DNA of 14,747 nucleotides from Ruminococcaceae bacterium UBA3818. Lineage in GTDB: Bacteria; Bacillota; Clostridia; Oscillospirales; Ruminococcaceae. The stretch is from positions 1 through 14,747 of the forward strand of contig DFDW01000012.1 in assembly GCA_002369315.1 (NCBI GenBank), read 5' to 3'. Shown here piece by piece: positions 6,464 to 13,838 of the stretch (the stretch's first letter is position 1; each line of letters starts with the position of its first letter). The position numbers and the translations under genes were made by a program. The notes beneath the pieces were generated by a model. It saw only the letters and a program-made list of their open reading frames with translations. It did no database searches and was not told the DNA's origin.

Positions 6464-6551
6464 AATGATAAAGAAACATTCGTTTCTCTCACCAGGCGTT
6501 TTGGAAATGGCAAATCCGAAAAATTCTGCCAGATGAAAAGGAGGCTCCATC

Positions 6552-8588
6552 ATGGCGACCCTTTCCACCAACATCCAGTACCTCAAAGGCGTGGGGGAAA
6601 AACGCGCACGGCTTTACGCGCGTTTAGGCGTTGCCACCATTGGGGACCTGTTAGAGTACTACCCGCGGGATTATATTGATTTTTCCCACCCCAGCTCCAT
6701 CATCGCCGCCCCATATGATAGACCCTGTGCCATTCGCGCCCGGGTTGCGTCCAAATCTTCGGAGCAGCGCATCCGGAAAGGACTTTCCTTGTTCAAAGTT
6801 CTGGTTACCGATGGGCAGAATGACATGCTCATCACTTTTTTCAATGCCAAATACACGGTAAGCGCTTTGAAGGAAGAGGAAACCTACCTGTTTTATGGAA
6901 GGGTCGCCGGTCGGATCGGGCGGCGGGAAATGGCTTCTCCCCTGGTTTTTCAGGACGATCCCGACCTGGCCTTTTCCCCTGTCTATCCGCTGACCGAGGG
7001 GCTTTCGTCCAAAATGATCGCCGCCAATGTCCGGCAGGCGTTGACCCTGGCGGAGGGGTTGGAGCAGGACCCGCTCCCCACCGCTGTCCGAACGGCTTAT
7101 GAACTGTGCGGGCGCCGGGAGGCGCTGGAGTCCATCCATTTTCCCGCCGACCAAAAAGCACTGGCCAAAGCGCGCCGTCGGCTGATGTTCGAAGAACTTT
7201 TTCAGCTGAACCTGGCGCTGGGGCAGACCAAACGAGCCTCTCAAAAAGAGGCCGCTGCCCCTATGAAGCCGGTTGTCATGAACGATTTTTACCATCTTTT
7301 TCCCTTTGAACTGACCAAAGCTCAAAAGCGGGCCATCAGCGACTGTCTGGATAATCTGTGCGGTACCGTCCCCATGAACCGGCTGCTGCAGGGTGACGTC
7401 GGTTCCGGCAAAACAATGGTCGCCGCCGCTTGCTCCTATTTTACGGTACAAAACGGCTATCAGACTGCTATGATGGCCCCAACGGAAATTTTGGCGGTTC
7501 AGCATTATCAGACCTGGTCGAAGCTGTTCGCCGGCACGGAGATTTCCGTCGGCCTGCTCACAGGTTCCATGGGTTCGGCGGCAAAGCGGGAGGTCAAAGC
7601 GCGCCTGGCAGACGGCCGGCTCTCCATTGTAATCGGGACTCACGCGCTTTTGCAGGATAGTGTTGTTTTCGACCGGTTGGGACTGGTCATCACCGACGAA
7701 CAGCACCGGTTCGGCGTATCTCAAAGGATGGCGCTGGCCCAAAAGGCTCAGGCCGGACAGTACCCGCATGTTCTGGTTATGTCCGCCACCCCCATTCCCC
7801 GGACGCTGGCCTTCATCATTTACGGCGATTTGGACCTTTCCATTCTGGATGAAATGCCCAAAGGCCGCCAACCGGTCAAGACCTACCTCATTGACCCGCC
7901 AAAGCGGGAACGTGCCTACGGTTTCATCCGCAGACATTTAGATGCGGGTGAGCAGGCGTATATTGTCTGTCCGCTGGTCGAGCAGGGAGAAAACTCTCCT
8001 GAGGGATTGGAATCGGCGGTGGAAGAAGCAGAGCGCCTGGCAAGGGAGTCTTTCTCCGGTTACGCAGTCGGCATGCTGCACGGCCGGATGAAAGCAGCGG
8101 AAAAAGAACGGGTCATGACGGATTTTCAAAGCGGAAAACTGCAACTTCTGGTCTCCACCACCGTCATTGAGGTGGGAGTGGACGTACCGAACGCTACCGT
8201 GATGCTCATTCAAAATGCCGAACGGTTCGGATTATCCCAGTTGCATCAACTACGCGGCCGGGTAGGGCGCGGCAAAGCAGAGTCTTTTTGCATCCTGGTC
8301 TCTGCCCAGACCGATTCGCCCCGTCTTCAGGCAATCTGCAAAACCAACGATGGGTTCCAGGTAGCTGAAGAAGATTTGAAGCTGCGCGGTCCTGGCGACT
8401 TTTTCGGCCTGCGGCAGCATGGGCTTCCGATGATGAAGATCGCAGGTCTTTTGGAGGACATGGAATTGGTGGAAAAAACCCGGGCGGCAGCCATCGAGGT
8501 ATTGAAAACCGACCCGGATTTGCTTTTGCCGGAACATGCCGCACTAAGAGAGCATACCAATCAGATGCTGGAAACCGCCGGCGCATAA
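6552..8588 (+). CDS. recG: ATP-dependent DNA helicase RecG
   Basis: Superfamily 2 helicase that remodels stalled replication forks and branch-migrates Holliday junctions. Full length at 678 residues. The N-terminal wedge domain with an OB fold (about 1-160) is followed by the helicase core. This carries Walker A GDVGSGKT (281-288), the Walker B box DEQH (382-385) in TDEQHRFG, motif III SAT in VMSATPIPRT, HGRM (510-513) in the C-terminal lobe, STTVIEVGVDVPN (535-547), and motif VI QLRGRVGRG (566-574), followed by the RecG C-terminal segment around RGPGDFFGLRQHG. The start ATG has AAGGAGG 8 bases upstream. It has its own promoter and converges on fakA with a shared terminator. In Bacillus recG lies downstream of yloV on the same strand; here the two are neighbours but face each other. 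Confidence 0.97.
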   Translation: MATLSTNIQYLKGVGEKRARLYARLGVATIGDLLEYYPRDYIDFSHPSSIIAAPYDRPCAIRARVASKSSEQRIRKGLSLFKVLVTDGQNDMLITFFNAKYTVSALKEEETYLFYGRVAGRIGRREMASPLVFQDDPDLAFSPVYPLTEGLSSKMIAANVRQALTLAEGLEQDPLPTAVRTAYELCGRREALESIHFPADQKALAKARRRLMFEELFQLNLALGQTKRASQKEAAAPMKPVVMNDFYHLFPFELTKAQKRAISDCLDNLCGTVPMNRLLQGDVGSGKTMVAAACSYFTVQNGYQTAMMAPTEILAVQHYQTWSKLFAGTEISVGLLTGSMGSAAKREVKARLADGRLSIVIGTHALLQDSVVFDRLGLVITDEQHRFGVSQRMALAQKAQAGQYPHVLVMSATPIPRTLAFIIYGDLDLSILDEMPKGRQPVKTYLIDPPKRERAYGFIRRHLDAGEQAYIVCPLVEQGENSPEGLESAVEEAERLARESFSGYAVGMLHGRMKAAEKERVMTDFQSGKLQLLVSTTVIEVGVDVPNATVMLIQNAERFGLSQLHQLRGRVGRGKAESFCILVSAQTDSPRLQAICKTNDGFQVAEEDLKLRGPGDFFGLRQHGLPMMKIAGLLEDMELVEKTRAAAIEVLKTDPDLLLPEHAALREHTNQMLETAGA

Positions 8589-8639
8589 AACGGTTTTCGA
8601 TTCTTTCATTGTGGTTTGCAAAATTTGTCAGAATATAAA

Positions 8640-8687
8640 AACCCCGTTTGCGGATGGCTATTGATTCCGCAAACGGGGTTCTTTTTT
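8640..8687. terminator. Bidirectional terminator between recG and fakA
   Basis: A perfect 15-bp stem, 8640-8654 with 8666-8680, encloses an 11-base loop. The plus strand has seven T after the stem; the minus strand has TTTT then an A/T-rich run. It sits 51 bases after the recG stop and directly behind the fakA stop. Confidence 0.92.
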
Positions 8688-8690
8688 TGA

Positions 8691-10349
8691 TTATTCCACG
8701 CTGATGATAAAGTAATAAACCGGTTGGCCGCCATCTAAAACGGTCAGTTCCACATCCTCCGGCAAACGCTGGCGGATTGCTTCCTCCGCCTGGGCCGCCA
8801 TTTCAGGGGTTACGTCCTCACCGTAATACACAGTAACGAAAGAACTGTCGCGCTCAAGCATCTGTTTGACCAGTTTGGAACAGGTCCTGGCCAAATCCGT
8901 ATCAGTAAAGGACAGCTTGCCATTGTCCAAAGCCAGCAGCTCCCCTTCATGGATCTCATGGCCGTCATAATCCGAATCCCGGGCTGCAAAGGTGATGGAA
9001 CCGGTAGAAACGGTTTCCAGTGCGTTGGACATGTTCACCTGGTTCTCTCCCAGGTCCGCGTCCGGGTCAAAAGCCAGCATCGACGCGATGCCCTGCGGAA
9101 CCGTGCGGGATGGCAATACGCAGACATTGCGGTCGGCCAGTTTAATAGCCTGTTCCGCCGCCATAATAATATTCTTATTGTTGGGAAGAACAAAAACGTT
9201 CTGCGCCGGCGTTGCGTGAATCGCCTTAAGGATGTCCTCCGTGGAAGGGTTCATCGTCTGGCCTCCGCTGACAATCTGGCTGGCTCCCAAATCGCGGAAC
9301 AGGCCCTGCAGTCCTTTGCCCGCTGCGACCGCTACGATACCATAAGGAATTTCCGGATCTACCGGCACATAAGCGAGCGGCTCCTCCTTGGGATTTTCCT
9401 TGGCCGCCTGAGATTTGCGGGCCGCAAACTGCTCTTCCATATTTTCAATCTTCATTTTGCAAAGCATCCCGTACTTGATCGCCTCTTCCAGCGCCAGGCC
9501 GGGATTGTTGGTATGCACGTGGCACTTGATGATGTCCTCGTCCTCTACCACAACAACGCTGTCGCCAATCGATTCCAGGTATGCGCGCAATTTCAGAGAG
9601 TCGGCGTCCGGTTCTTTTTTCTGCACAATAAATTCTGTGCAATAAGTAAAAGTGATATCCGCATCGTATTGCGCGATGGCATCCTGAAACTCATCTGCTT
9701 CCGGCTGATTTTGGTTCTGCGGCTGCGTGTCCTCTATCATAACGCCATCTCTCAGAACGCTGAGCATTCCCTCAAAAACGACCAAAAGGCCTTTGCCACC
9801 GGCGTCGACCACGCCGGCTTTTTTTAGGACAGGGAGCATCTCCGGCGTCTGCTCCAGGGCGGAACCCGCTTCTTTCACGATCTCCTCCCATACAGCGATC
9901 GCGTCGGGATTGGTTTTGGCTACAACCCGAGCCCGCTCCGCCGCCATGCGGGAAACGGTCAGAATCGTTCCTTCTGTTGGCTTCATTACCGCTTTATAGG
10001 CAGCTTCTACGCCCATGGTCAATGCCTGGGCAAAATCGGCGCCATCCGCCTCTTTCTTTCCTGCCAAACCTTTAGAAAAGCCGCGGAACAGCAAAGACAA
10101 AATGACGCCTGAGTTTCCGCGAGCGCCCCGCAGCAGGGCAGATGCCGCTGTTTTGGCCACTTCAGCCACCGTGGGATTTTCCATCAATTTCAGCTCCGGC
10201 ACCGCAGCGCTGATGGTCATGGACATATTGGTACCCGTATCACCGTCCGGTACTGGGAAAACATTCAGTGCGTCCACTTCCTGCCGGCGGGCCACAATGT
10301 GATTGGCCGCCGAGATATATGCGTCACGCAGTTGACTACCGTTTATCAC
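8691..10349 (-). CDS. fakA: Fatty acid kinase FakA (YloV/DAK2 family)
   Basis: ATP-dependent kinase that phosphorylates fatty acids presented by FakB (DegV-family) proteins, feeding acyl-phosphate into phospholipid synthesis through PlsX/PlsY. The 552-residue length is typical of FakA. The N-terminal DhaL-type nucleotide-binding domain (about 1-200) shows NVFPVPDGDTGTN (29-41) with metal-binding D35 and D37, and LRGARGNSGV (73-82). A middle domain carries the HVH pair (H277, H279), equivalent to the histidines essential in Staphylococcus aureus FakA. The C-terminal DegV-like region contains GIVAVAAGKG. Start is GTG at 10349 with GGAGG about 10 bases upstream. It follows yloU by 69 bases without a terminator, the usual yloU-yloV pair. 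No fakB is in the window. Confidence 0.93.
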   Translation of the reverse strand: MINGSQLRDAYISAANHIVARRQEVDALNVFPVPDGDTGTNMSMTISAAVPELKLMENPTVAEVAKTAASALLRGARGNSGVILSLLFRGFSKGLAGKKEADGADFAQALTMGVEAAYKAVMKPTEGTILTVSRMAAERARVVAKTNPDAIAVWEEIVKEAGSALEQTPEMLPVLKKAGVVDAGGKGLLVVFEGMLSVLRDGVMIEDTQPQNQNQPEADEFQDAIAQYDADITFTYCTEFIVQKKEPDADSLKLRAYLESIGDSVVVVEDEDIIKCHVHTNNPGLALEEAIKYGMLCKMKIENMEEQFAARKSQAAKENPKEEPLAYVPVDPEIPYGIVAVAAGKGLQGLFRDLGASQIVSGGQTMNPSTEDILKAIHATPAQNVFVLPNNKNIIMAAEQAIKLADRNVCVLPSRTVPQGIASMLAFDPDADLGENQVNMSNALETVSTGSITFAARDSDYDGHEIHEGELLALDNGKLSFTDTDLARTCSKLVKQMLERDSSFVTVYYGEDVTPEMAAQAEEAIRQRLPEDVELTVLDGGQPVYYFIISVE

Positions 10350-10418
10350 TTTCTTACAACCTCCCGTAATCGCTGTCTGAAAAGCGCAGCTTCAAGGACT
10401 CCCCCAAAAAACGGGAAG

Positions 10419-10772
10419 CTATTCCGCCCGCATACCGTCCACATACACGTTGACCTTTGCCACCTCCATACCGGTAGCGTCTTCCACCGTGTAGCGAACC
10501 TTATGAATGATACTTTGTACAATGGCAGAAATATTGACGCCATAAGTCACCACAATATGAAGGTCCAGCACAAGCCTGCCTCCGGTAATGTGAACTTTAA
10601 CGCCTTTATCCGGCACATCACTTTTTGCGATCATCGTACGCAGACCCTGATAAGGGGTAGTGCTGACAAGACCGGCAACGCCAAAGCATTCCGAGGCAGC
10701 ACGCCCTACCAGATTGGCAAAATATTCTTCCGAAATATGAGTGGCCCCCAAATGATTCTCCAATTTAATCAC
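10419..10772 (-). CDS. Asp23/Gls24 family envelope-stress-type protein (YloU-like)
   Basis: A 117-residue protein of the Asp23/Gls24 (DUF322) family, small cytoplasmic or membrane-associated proteins linked to cell-envelope homeostasis in Gram-positives. The family pattern is visible: an N-terminal GATHISEEYFANLVGRAA stretch, a central HITGGRLVLDLHIVV strand pair, and the C-terminal VAKVNVYVDGM ending. The start is set at GTG 10772 because AGGAGGG lies 6 bases upstream; a frame extending to 10808 lacks a ribosome binding site. It lies between the solute-binding protein gene (93 bases) and fakA (69 bases) on the same strand, with no terminator on either side, so probably cotranscribed. The yloU-yloV adjacency is conserved in Firmicutes, but the biochemical link is not established. 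Confidence 0.88.
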   Translation of the reverse strand: MIKLENHLGATHISEEYFANLVGRAASECFGVAGLVSTTPYQGLRTMIAKSDVPDKGVKVHITGGRLVLDLHIVVTYGVNISAIVQSIIHKVRYTVEDATGMEVAKVNVYVDGMRAE

Positions 10773-10865
10773 GCAAGTCCCTCCTAACTGATGCCGCCGC
10801 CAGCGCAACGCCGCATTGGCTGCTGTATCTATTGCCCCTGCCGGAGCGGTGTATTTATTTTTACG

Positions 10866-12368
10866 CTACCACTCATGGATATTGTAAAAGACATCCTGGG
10901 CGGTTGCGCGCAAATCATAATAAATCTCCCGGTTGTAATAAATCGTGCCATTGCGGGTCCCGAGAGGAATCAACGGAGTTGCCGATTGAAAGGCTTCCAA
11001 AAAATTCTGGAGCGTTGCGGTTCCCTGCCGCCATTGTTGGTATCTCTCCAGCACCTGCAGATTTTCCTCTGTTGTCTGCTGGGTCAGAACCGTTAAAAGG
11101 GCAGTCAGATCCAGGTTGTCTTTGAGTTTCACCTCTCCGATGTACAGATCATACTGTCGTTCGGCCACTCTGGTCTGATACTCATCAAACGGCACGCCAG
11201 TCACCGTTGCATCCAGGCCCACCAAACGCAGCATTTCCCGCAGCATTTCGGCCATCTGCATTTTGGTCTCATTTTCATTGTTGACCAAAATATCTACCGA
11301 TACTCTCCGAGTACCCATTATAATGTAACCCTCATCGTCCCTCTTGTCAAGACCGAGCTCAGCCAGCAACGCCTGTACCTTCTCAAAATCCTGCCCGGAT
11401 TCCACCGTCAGGGAAGACAGCTGTTCCCAAGAAGACGGGAACGGAACCGAAGTTTCCTGCGCCCGATCGTAATAAGCTGTTTCAATCAGGCTGACCCGGT
11501 CCACAGCCGCGGCAATCATCTGCCGGAAGCGCGCGTTGGACAAGCGGGAGCGGCTGTCATTGATGCCAATATAAATCAGATTCGGCATCGGCACATAACA
11601 GATGCTTCCGCCGGTTTCCGCGATGGTTTCGTCCTCATCCACAAAAAGATAATCCAAGGAGCCGGTTTTCATGCTGTAAAAGCTGGTTTCCCGATCCGGC
11701 TGCTGCACAAGCTGTATCTTTTCGATTTTCCCCATGCTTTTTCCGTACCAATAAGGATTTTCCGCCAACATGTTTTCTCCCGCCAAACGGTATCGGCCGC
11801 TTCCTACAGGATCTGCCGCGGACCCGCTTTTGAGAATTGGAAAGGTCAGCAGATTCGGGAACAGGACATCCGCTTCCTCCAGCGTAAAGCGGATTTGGTC
11901 ATCTGACAGAACACTCACTCCCGCCACGTTGGAAAGCTGCGCGGTATACGCATTATCGCTTCTGAGCGCCTGCCGGTAAGAATACTGAACATCCGCCGCG
12001 GTCAAGTCCGTCCCATCGGAAAATAAAACATCCTGACGCAAGGTAACGGTACAGGAAGTCCCCTGCAGTTCCACTGAAGAGGCAATACACAAATCGTATC
12101 CGTACTGAGGATTTAATTTAGTCAGAGAATCATACAGCAGCGGAGCGATCCGCAAGCTGGTGTCGGAGGTCATTTCATAGGGATTCAGCGTATCCTCCCC
12201 CACCGCCGCCTGCAGAAAAGCGACATCCTCATACGCATACTCGGAAGTCTGCGCCACATTCTGGTTCTGAACCGTCATCATAAGATCGTCAGACATCACG
12301 CTTTCAAAAGAACAGCCTCCCAATAACAGGGAGAGCGCTGCTATCCACAAAATCCATTTCTTTTTCAT
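10866..12368 (-). CDS. Lipoprotein solute-binding protein, family 5 (peptide/oligopeptide type)
   Basis: Extracellular lipid-anchored binding protein of the SBP_bac_5 family (OppA/DppA/NikA group) that would deliver peptides or other small ligands to an ABC importer. 500 residues. It has a lipoprotein signal MKKKWILWIAALSLLLGGC, with LGGC as lipobox and C19 as the lipidated residue. The body shows VTLRQDVLFSDGTDLTAADV, the family's characteristic segment (about 116-135), then a GSGRYRL segment and the hinge and second-lobe pattern RFRQMIAAAVDR. The start at 12368 is chosen because AAAGGA is 8 bases upstream and the signal peptide begins there; an upstream frame to 12410 lacks these. No permease or ATPase genes accompany it, so it is an orphan binding protein; ligand unknown. 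It may be cotranscribed with yloU and fakA. Confidence 0.9.
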   Translation of the reverse strand: MKKKWILWIAALSLLLGGCSFESVMSDDLMMTVQNQNVAQTSEYAYEDVAFLQAAVGEDTLNPYEMTSDTSLRIAPLLYDSLTKLNPQYGYDLCIASSVELQGTSCTVTLRQDVLFSDGTDLTAADVQYSYRQALRSDNAYTAQLSNVAGVSVLSDDQIRFTLEEADVLFPNLLTFPILKSGSAADPVGSGRYRLAGENMLAENPYWYGKSMGKIEKIQLVQQPDRETSFYSMKTGSLDYLFVDEDETIAETGGSICYVPMPNLIYIGINDSRSRLSNARFRQMIAAAVDRVSLIETAYYDRAQETSVPFPSSWEQLSSLTVESGQDFEKVQALLAELGLDKRDDEGYIIMGTRRVSVDILVNNENETKMQMAEMLREMLRLVGLDATVTGVPFDEYQTRVAERQYDLYIGEVKLKDNLDLTALLTVLTQQTTEENLQVLERYQQWRQGTATLQNFLEAFQSATPLIPLGTRNGTIYYNREIYYDLRATAQDVFYNIHEW

Positions 12369-12520
12369 TTTGCCCGTCCTTTGCCGGTTATCCACATCAT
12401 CCCTGCGCACCGCTTATTTGCAAAGCGACTTCCCGCCGAAGCCGATACACTTTCACAAAAAGGCCGAAGGGCTTTGTCCCTTTGATCGAACTACCGCCGT
12501 TCATATCCTGCTTTGATAAC

Positions 12521-12526
12521 AGTATA
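12521..12526 (-). promoter_or_regulatory. Likely extended -10 promoter for the solute-binding protein gene
   Basis: TATACT (12526-12521) preceded by TG with one intervening base. No good -35 is found 17 bp upstream. A start near 12514 would give a leader of about 145 bases containing an imperfect hairpin (12455-12478). It lies downstream of the spoVS terminator, consistent with a separate transcription unit. Confidence 0.5.
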
Positions 12527-12590
12527 CCACACAACGCGGTTTTCAGGTATGAACGTTTTTTTAATCCTGGCGAACCATCCTTCAGGCAAT

Positions 12591-12613
12591 AAAAAACGGC
12601 GGGAAACCCGCCG
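12591..12613 (-). terminator. Intrinsic terminator of spoVS
   Basis: CGGCGGG (12597-12603) pairs with 12607-12613 around a 3-base loop, followed on the minus strand by six T (12596-12591). It is 13 bases after the spoVS stop. Confidence 0.9.
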
Positions 12614-12625
12614 CCTGTCCAATTT

Positions 12626-12886
12626 TTATCTGCGTTCGACAATCAGCCGAATCGCTGTTCTTTCCTCGTTATTGAGTGTGACATTTCCAAATGTTGGAAC
12701 GCAAATCAGATCCATTCCCGCCGGTGCCAAATATCCTCTCGCGATTGCGATTGCTTTGACCGCCTGATTCGTAGCACCTGCTCCGACCGCCTGCACCTCT
12801 ACAGAGCCTGACTCTCGTATGACACCGGCAATCGCACCGGCCACCGCGTTGGGGACCGATTTAGCCGAAACCTTTAACACTTCCAT
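12626..12886 (-). CDS. spoVS: Stage V sporulation protein S
   Basis: An 86-residue Alba-like protein required for normal completion of sporulation in Bacillus subtilis, where it acts around coat assembly and septation. The sequence is the full, highly conserved family length, beginning MEVLKVSAKSVPNAVAGAIA and including GAGATNQAVKAIAIARG and the C-terminal NNEERTAIRLIVERR. The start has AGGAGGT 7 bases upstream. It follows ymdB by 98 bases, with its own predicted promoter in the gap and a strong terminator after it, so it can be expressed alone. Together with rny and ymdB it keeps the order seen in other spore formers. It supports assignment to an endospore-forming lineage, although SpoVS also occurs in some non-sporulating bacteria. 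Confidence 0.96.
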   Translation of the reverse strand: MEVLKVSAKSVPNAVAGAIAGVIRESGSVEVQAVGAGATNQAVKAIAIARGYLAPAGMDLICVPTFGNVTLNNEERTAIRLIVERR

Positions 12887-12926
12887 GTTGAAACCTCCTG
12901 ATAGGGTTGGCGATTAGTCTGCGACT

Positions 12927-12955
12927 ATTTTATAACAATACCGAAAAAAAATCAA
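12927..12955 (-). promoter_or_regulatory. Predicted spoVS promoter
   Basis: TTGATT (12955-12950), a 17-bp spacer and TAAAAT (12932-12927), a sigma-A type pair. A second reading uses TATAAA (12934-12929) with a 15-bp spacer. I do not see the sigma-H elements (AGGA.. and ..GAAT) reported for Bacillus spoVS. Confidence 0.55.
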
Positions 12956-12984
12956 GACAATTACGCAAGTTATGGCACTTTGAG

Positions 12985-13752
12985 TCAAACAATGAAGATA
13001 CGCTGGATCGACGTTGTTTTTTTCGTTTTCAAATCGATATCCGCCACAATCCCGCCCAAAGAACAAGGTCCGGAAGCGTTTTCAAAGCGGGTTGGCAGAT
13101 GGGTGCGCATTCTCCGGATCGCCAATTCCGGCGCCACCCCCAATACGGAATAAGCCGGGCCGCACATGCCGATATCCGTGATATATCCGGTTCCGCCGGG
13201 CAAAATTTTCTCATCCGCTGTCTGGACATGGGTATGGGTGCCAAAAATCAGCGATACTTTTCCGTCCAAAAAATACCCCATTCCCAGTTTTTCGCTGGTA
13301 GCCTCGGCGTGAAAATCCACAAGGATAATGTCCGCCTCTATCTGTGGGAGCAAACGTTCCATACAGCCAAACGGATTTTCGTAAGTCTCCAGAAAAACGT
13401 CTCCCTGCAGGTTGACAACGCCAATCCGGTAAGACAGCGCATCATACAGATAAACGCCGGCACCGTGCGCGTCCGGATGATAATTGGCGGGGCGAATCAA
13501 GCCGATCTGCTCATCCATCATCTCATTGATTTCCCGCCGGCGCAGCCCGTGATTTCCGGTGGTGATCACATCCGCGCCGCAATCGAAAATCTGTTTTGCG
13601 GAAAAGGGCAAAATGCCGTTTCCCTCTGCGGAATTCTCACCATTGACCAATATAAAATCCGGCCGATACTTTTCTTTCAACTGCGGCATCTTTTGCCGCA
13701 GAAAGTCGCATCCTGCCTGGCCTACCACATCACCGATTGCCATGATCCGCAT
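12985..13752 (-). CDS. ymdB: YmdB-family metallophosphoesterase (TIGR00282)
   Basis: A 255-residue calcineurin-like phosphoesterase; in Bacillus subtilis YmdB hydrolyses cyclic nucleotides in vitro and influences biofilm and motility gene expression. Metal-site residues are visible: D8 (AIGDVVG), E39 and N40 (NGENSAEG), N67 and H68 (TTGNHG), H148 (VDFHAEATSEK), H173 and H175 (GTHTHVQTADE). After GNH the sequence reads GLRRRE, where I would expect the family's usual TWD-type stretch, while the ligands are kept. The start at 13752 (ATG) is preferred over an in-frame GTG at 13761 because GAGGTG lies just upstream of the ATG. It lies 86 bases downstream of rny, separated by a hairpin, and just before spoVS, a conserved arrangement. 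Confidence 0.93.
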   Translation of the reverse strand: MRIMAIGDVVGQAGCDFLRQKMPQLKEKYRPDFILVNGENSAEGNGILPFSAKQIFDCGADVITTGNHGLRRREINEMMDEQIGLIRPANYHPDAHGAGVYLYDALSYRIGVVNLQGDVFLETYENPFGCMERLLPQIEADIILVDFHAEATSEKLGMGYFLDGKVSLIFGTHTHVQTADEKILPGGTGYITDIGMCGPAYSVLGVAPELAIRRMRTHLPTRFENASGPCSLGGIVADIDLKTKKTTSIQRIFIV

Positions 13753-13795
13753 GTTCCACACCTCTTTTCATAGCCATACCGATTTCAAGGCAAAC

Positions 13796-13822
13796 AAAGA
13801 GCCTGCCTAAGGCAGGCTCTTT
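13796..13822 (-). terminator. Hairpin between rny and ymdB
   Basis: A 12-bp perfect stem, 13796-13807 with 13811-13822, around a 3-base loop. On the minus strand it is followed by GTTTGCC, a weak U-tract. It could partly terminate rny transcripts or protect their 3' end while allowing readthrough into ymdB, for which I see no separate promoter. Confidence 0.65.
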
Positions 13823-13838
13823 GACACCTATCCGGCAA

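Noticed and set aside
6314..6551. A classical BirA operator or riboswitch upstream of bioY
   Set aside because: The dyad found has different half-sites and a 31-bp spacer, and no known riboswitch core could be recognised.
6651..7937. A 428-codon minus-strand frame inside recG
   Set aside because: Antisense shadow of recG caused by its third-position composition; no start signals.
8949..9827. A 292-codon plus-strand frame inside fakA, and a 288-codon one at 12907-13773 over ymdB
   Set aside because: Both are opposite conserved genes and show no family resemblance.
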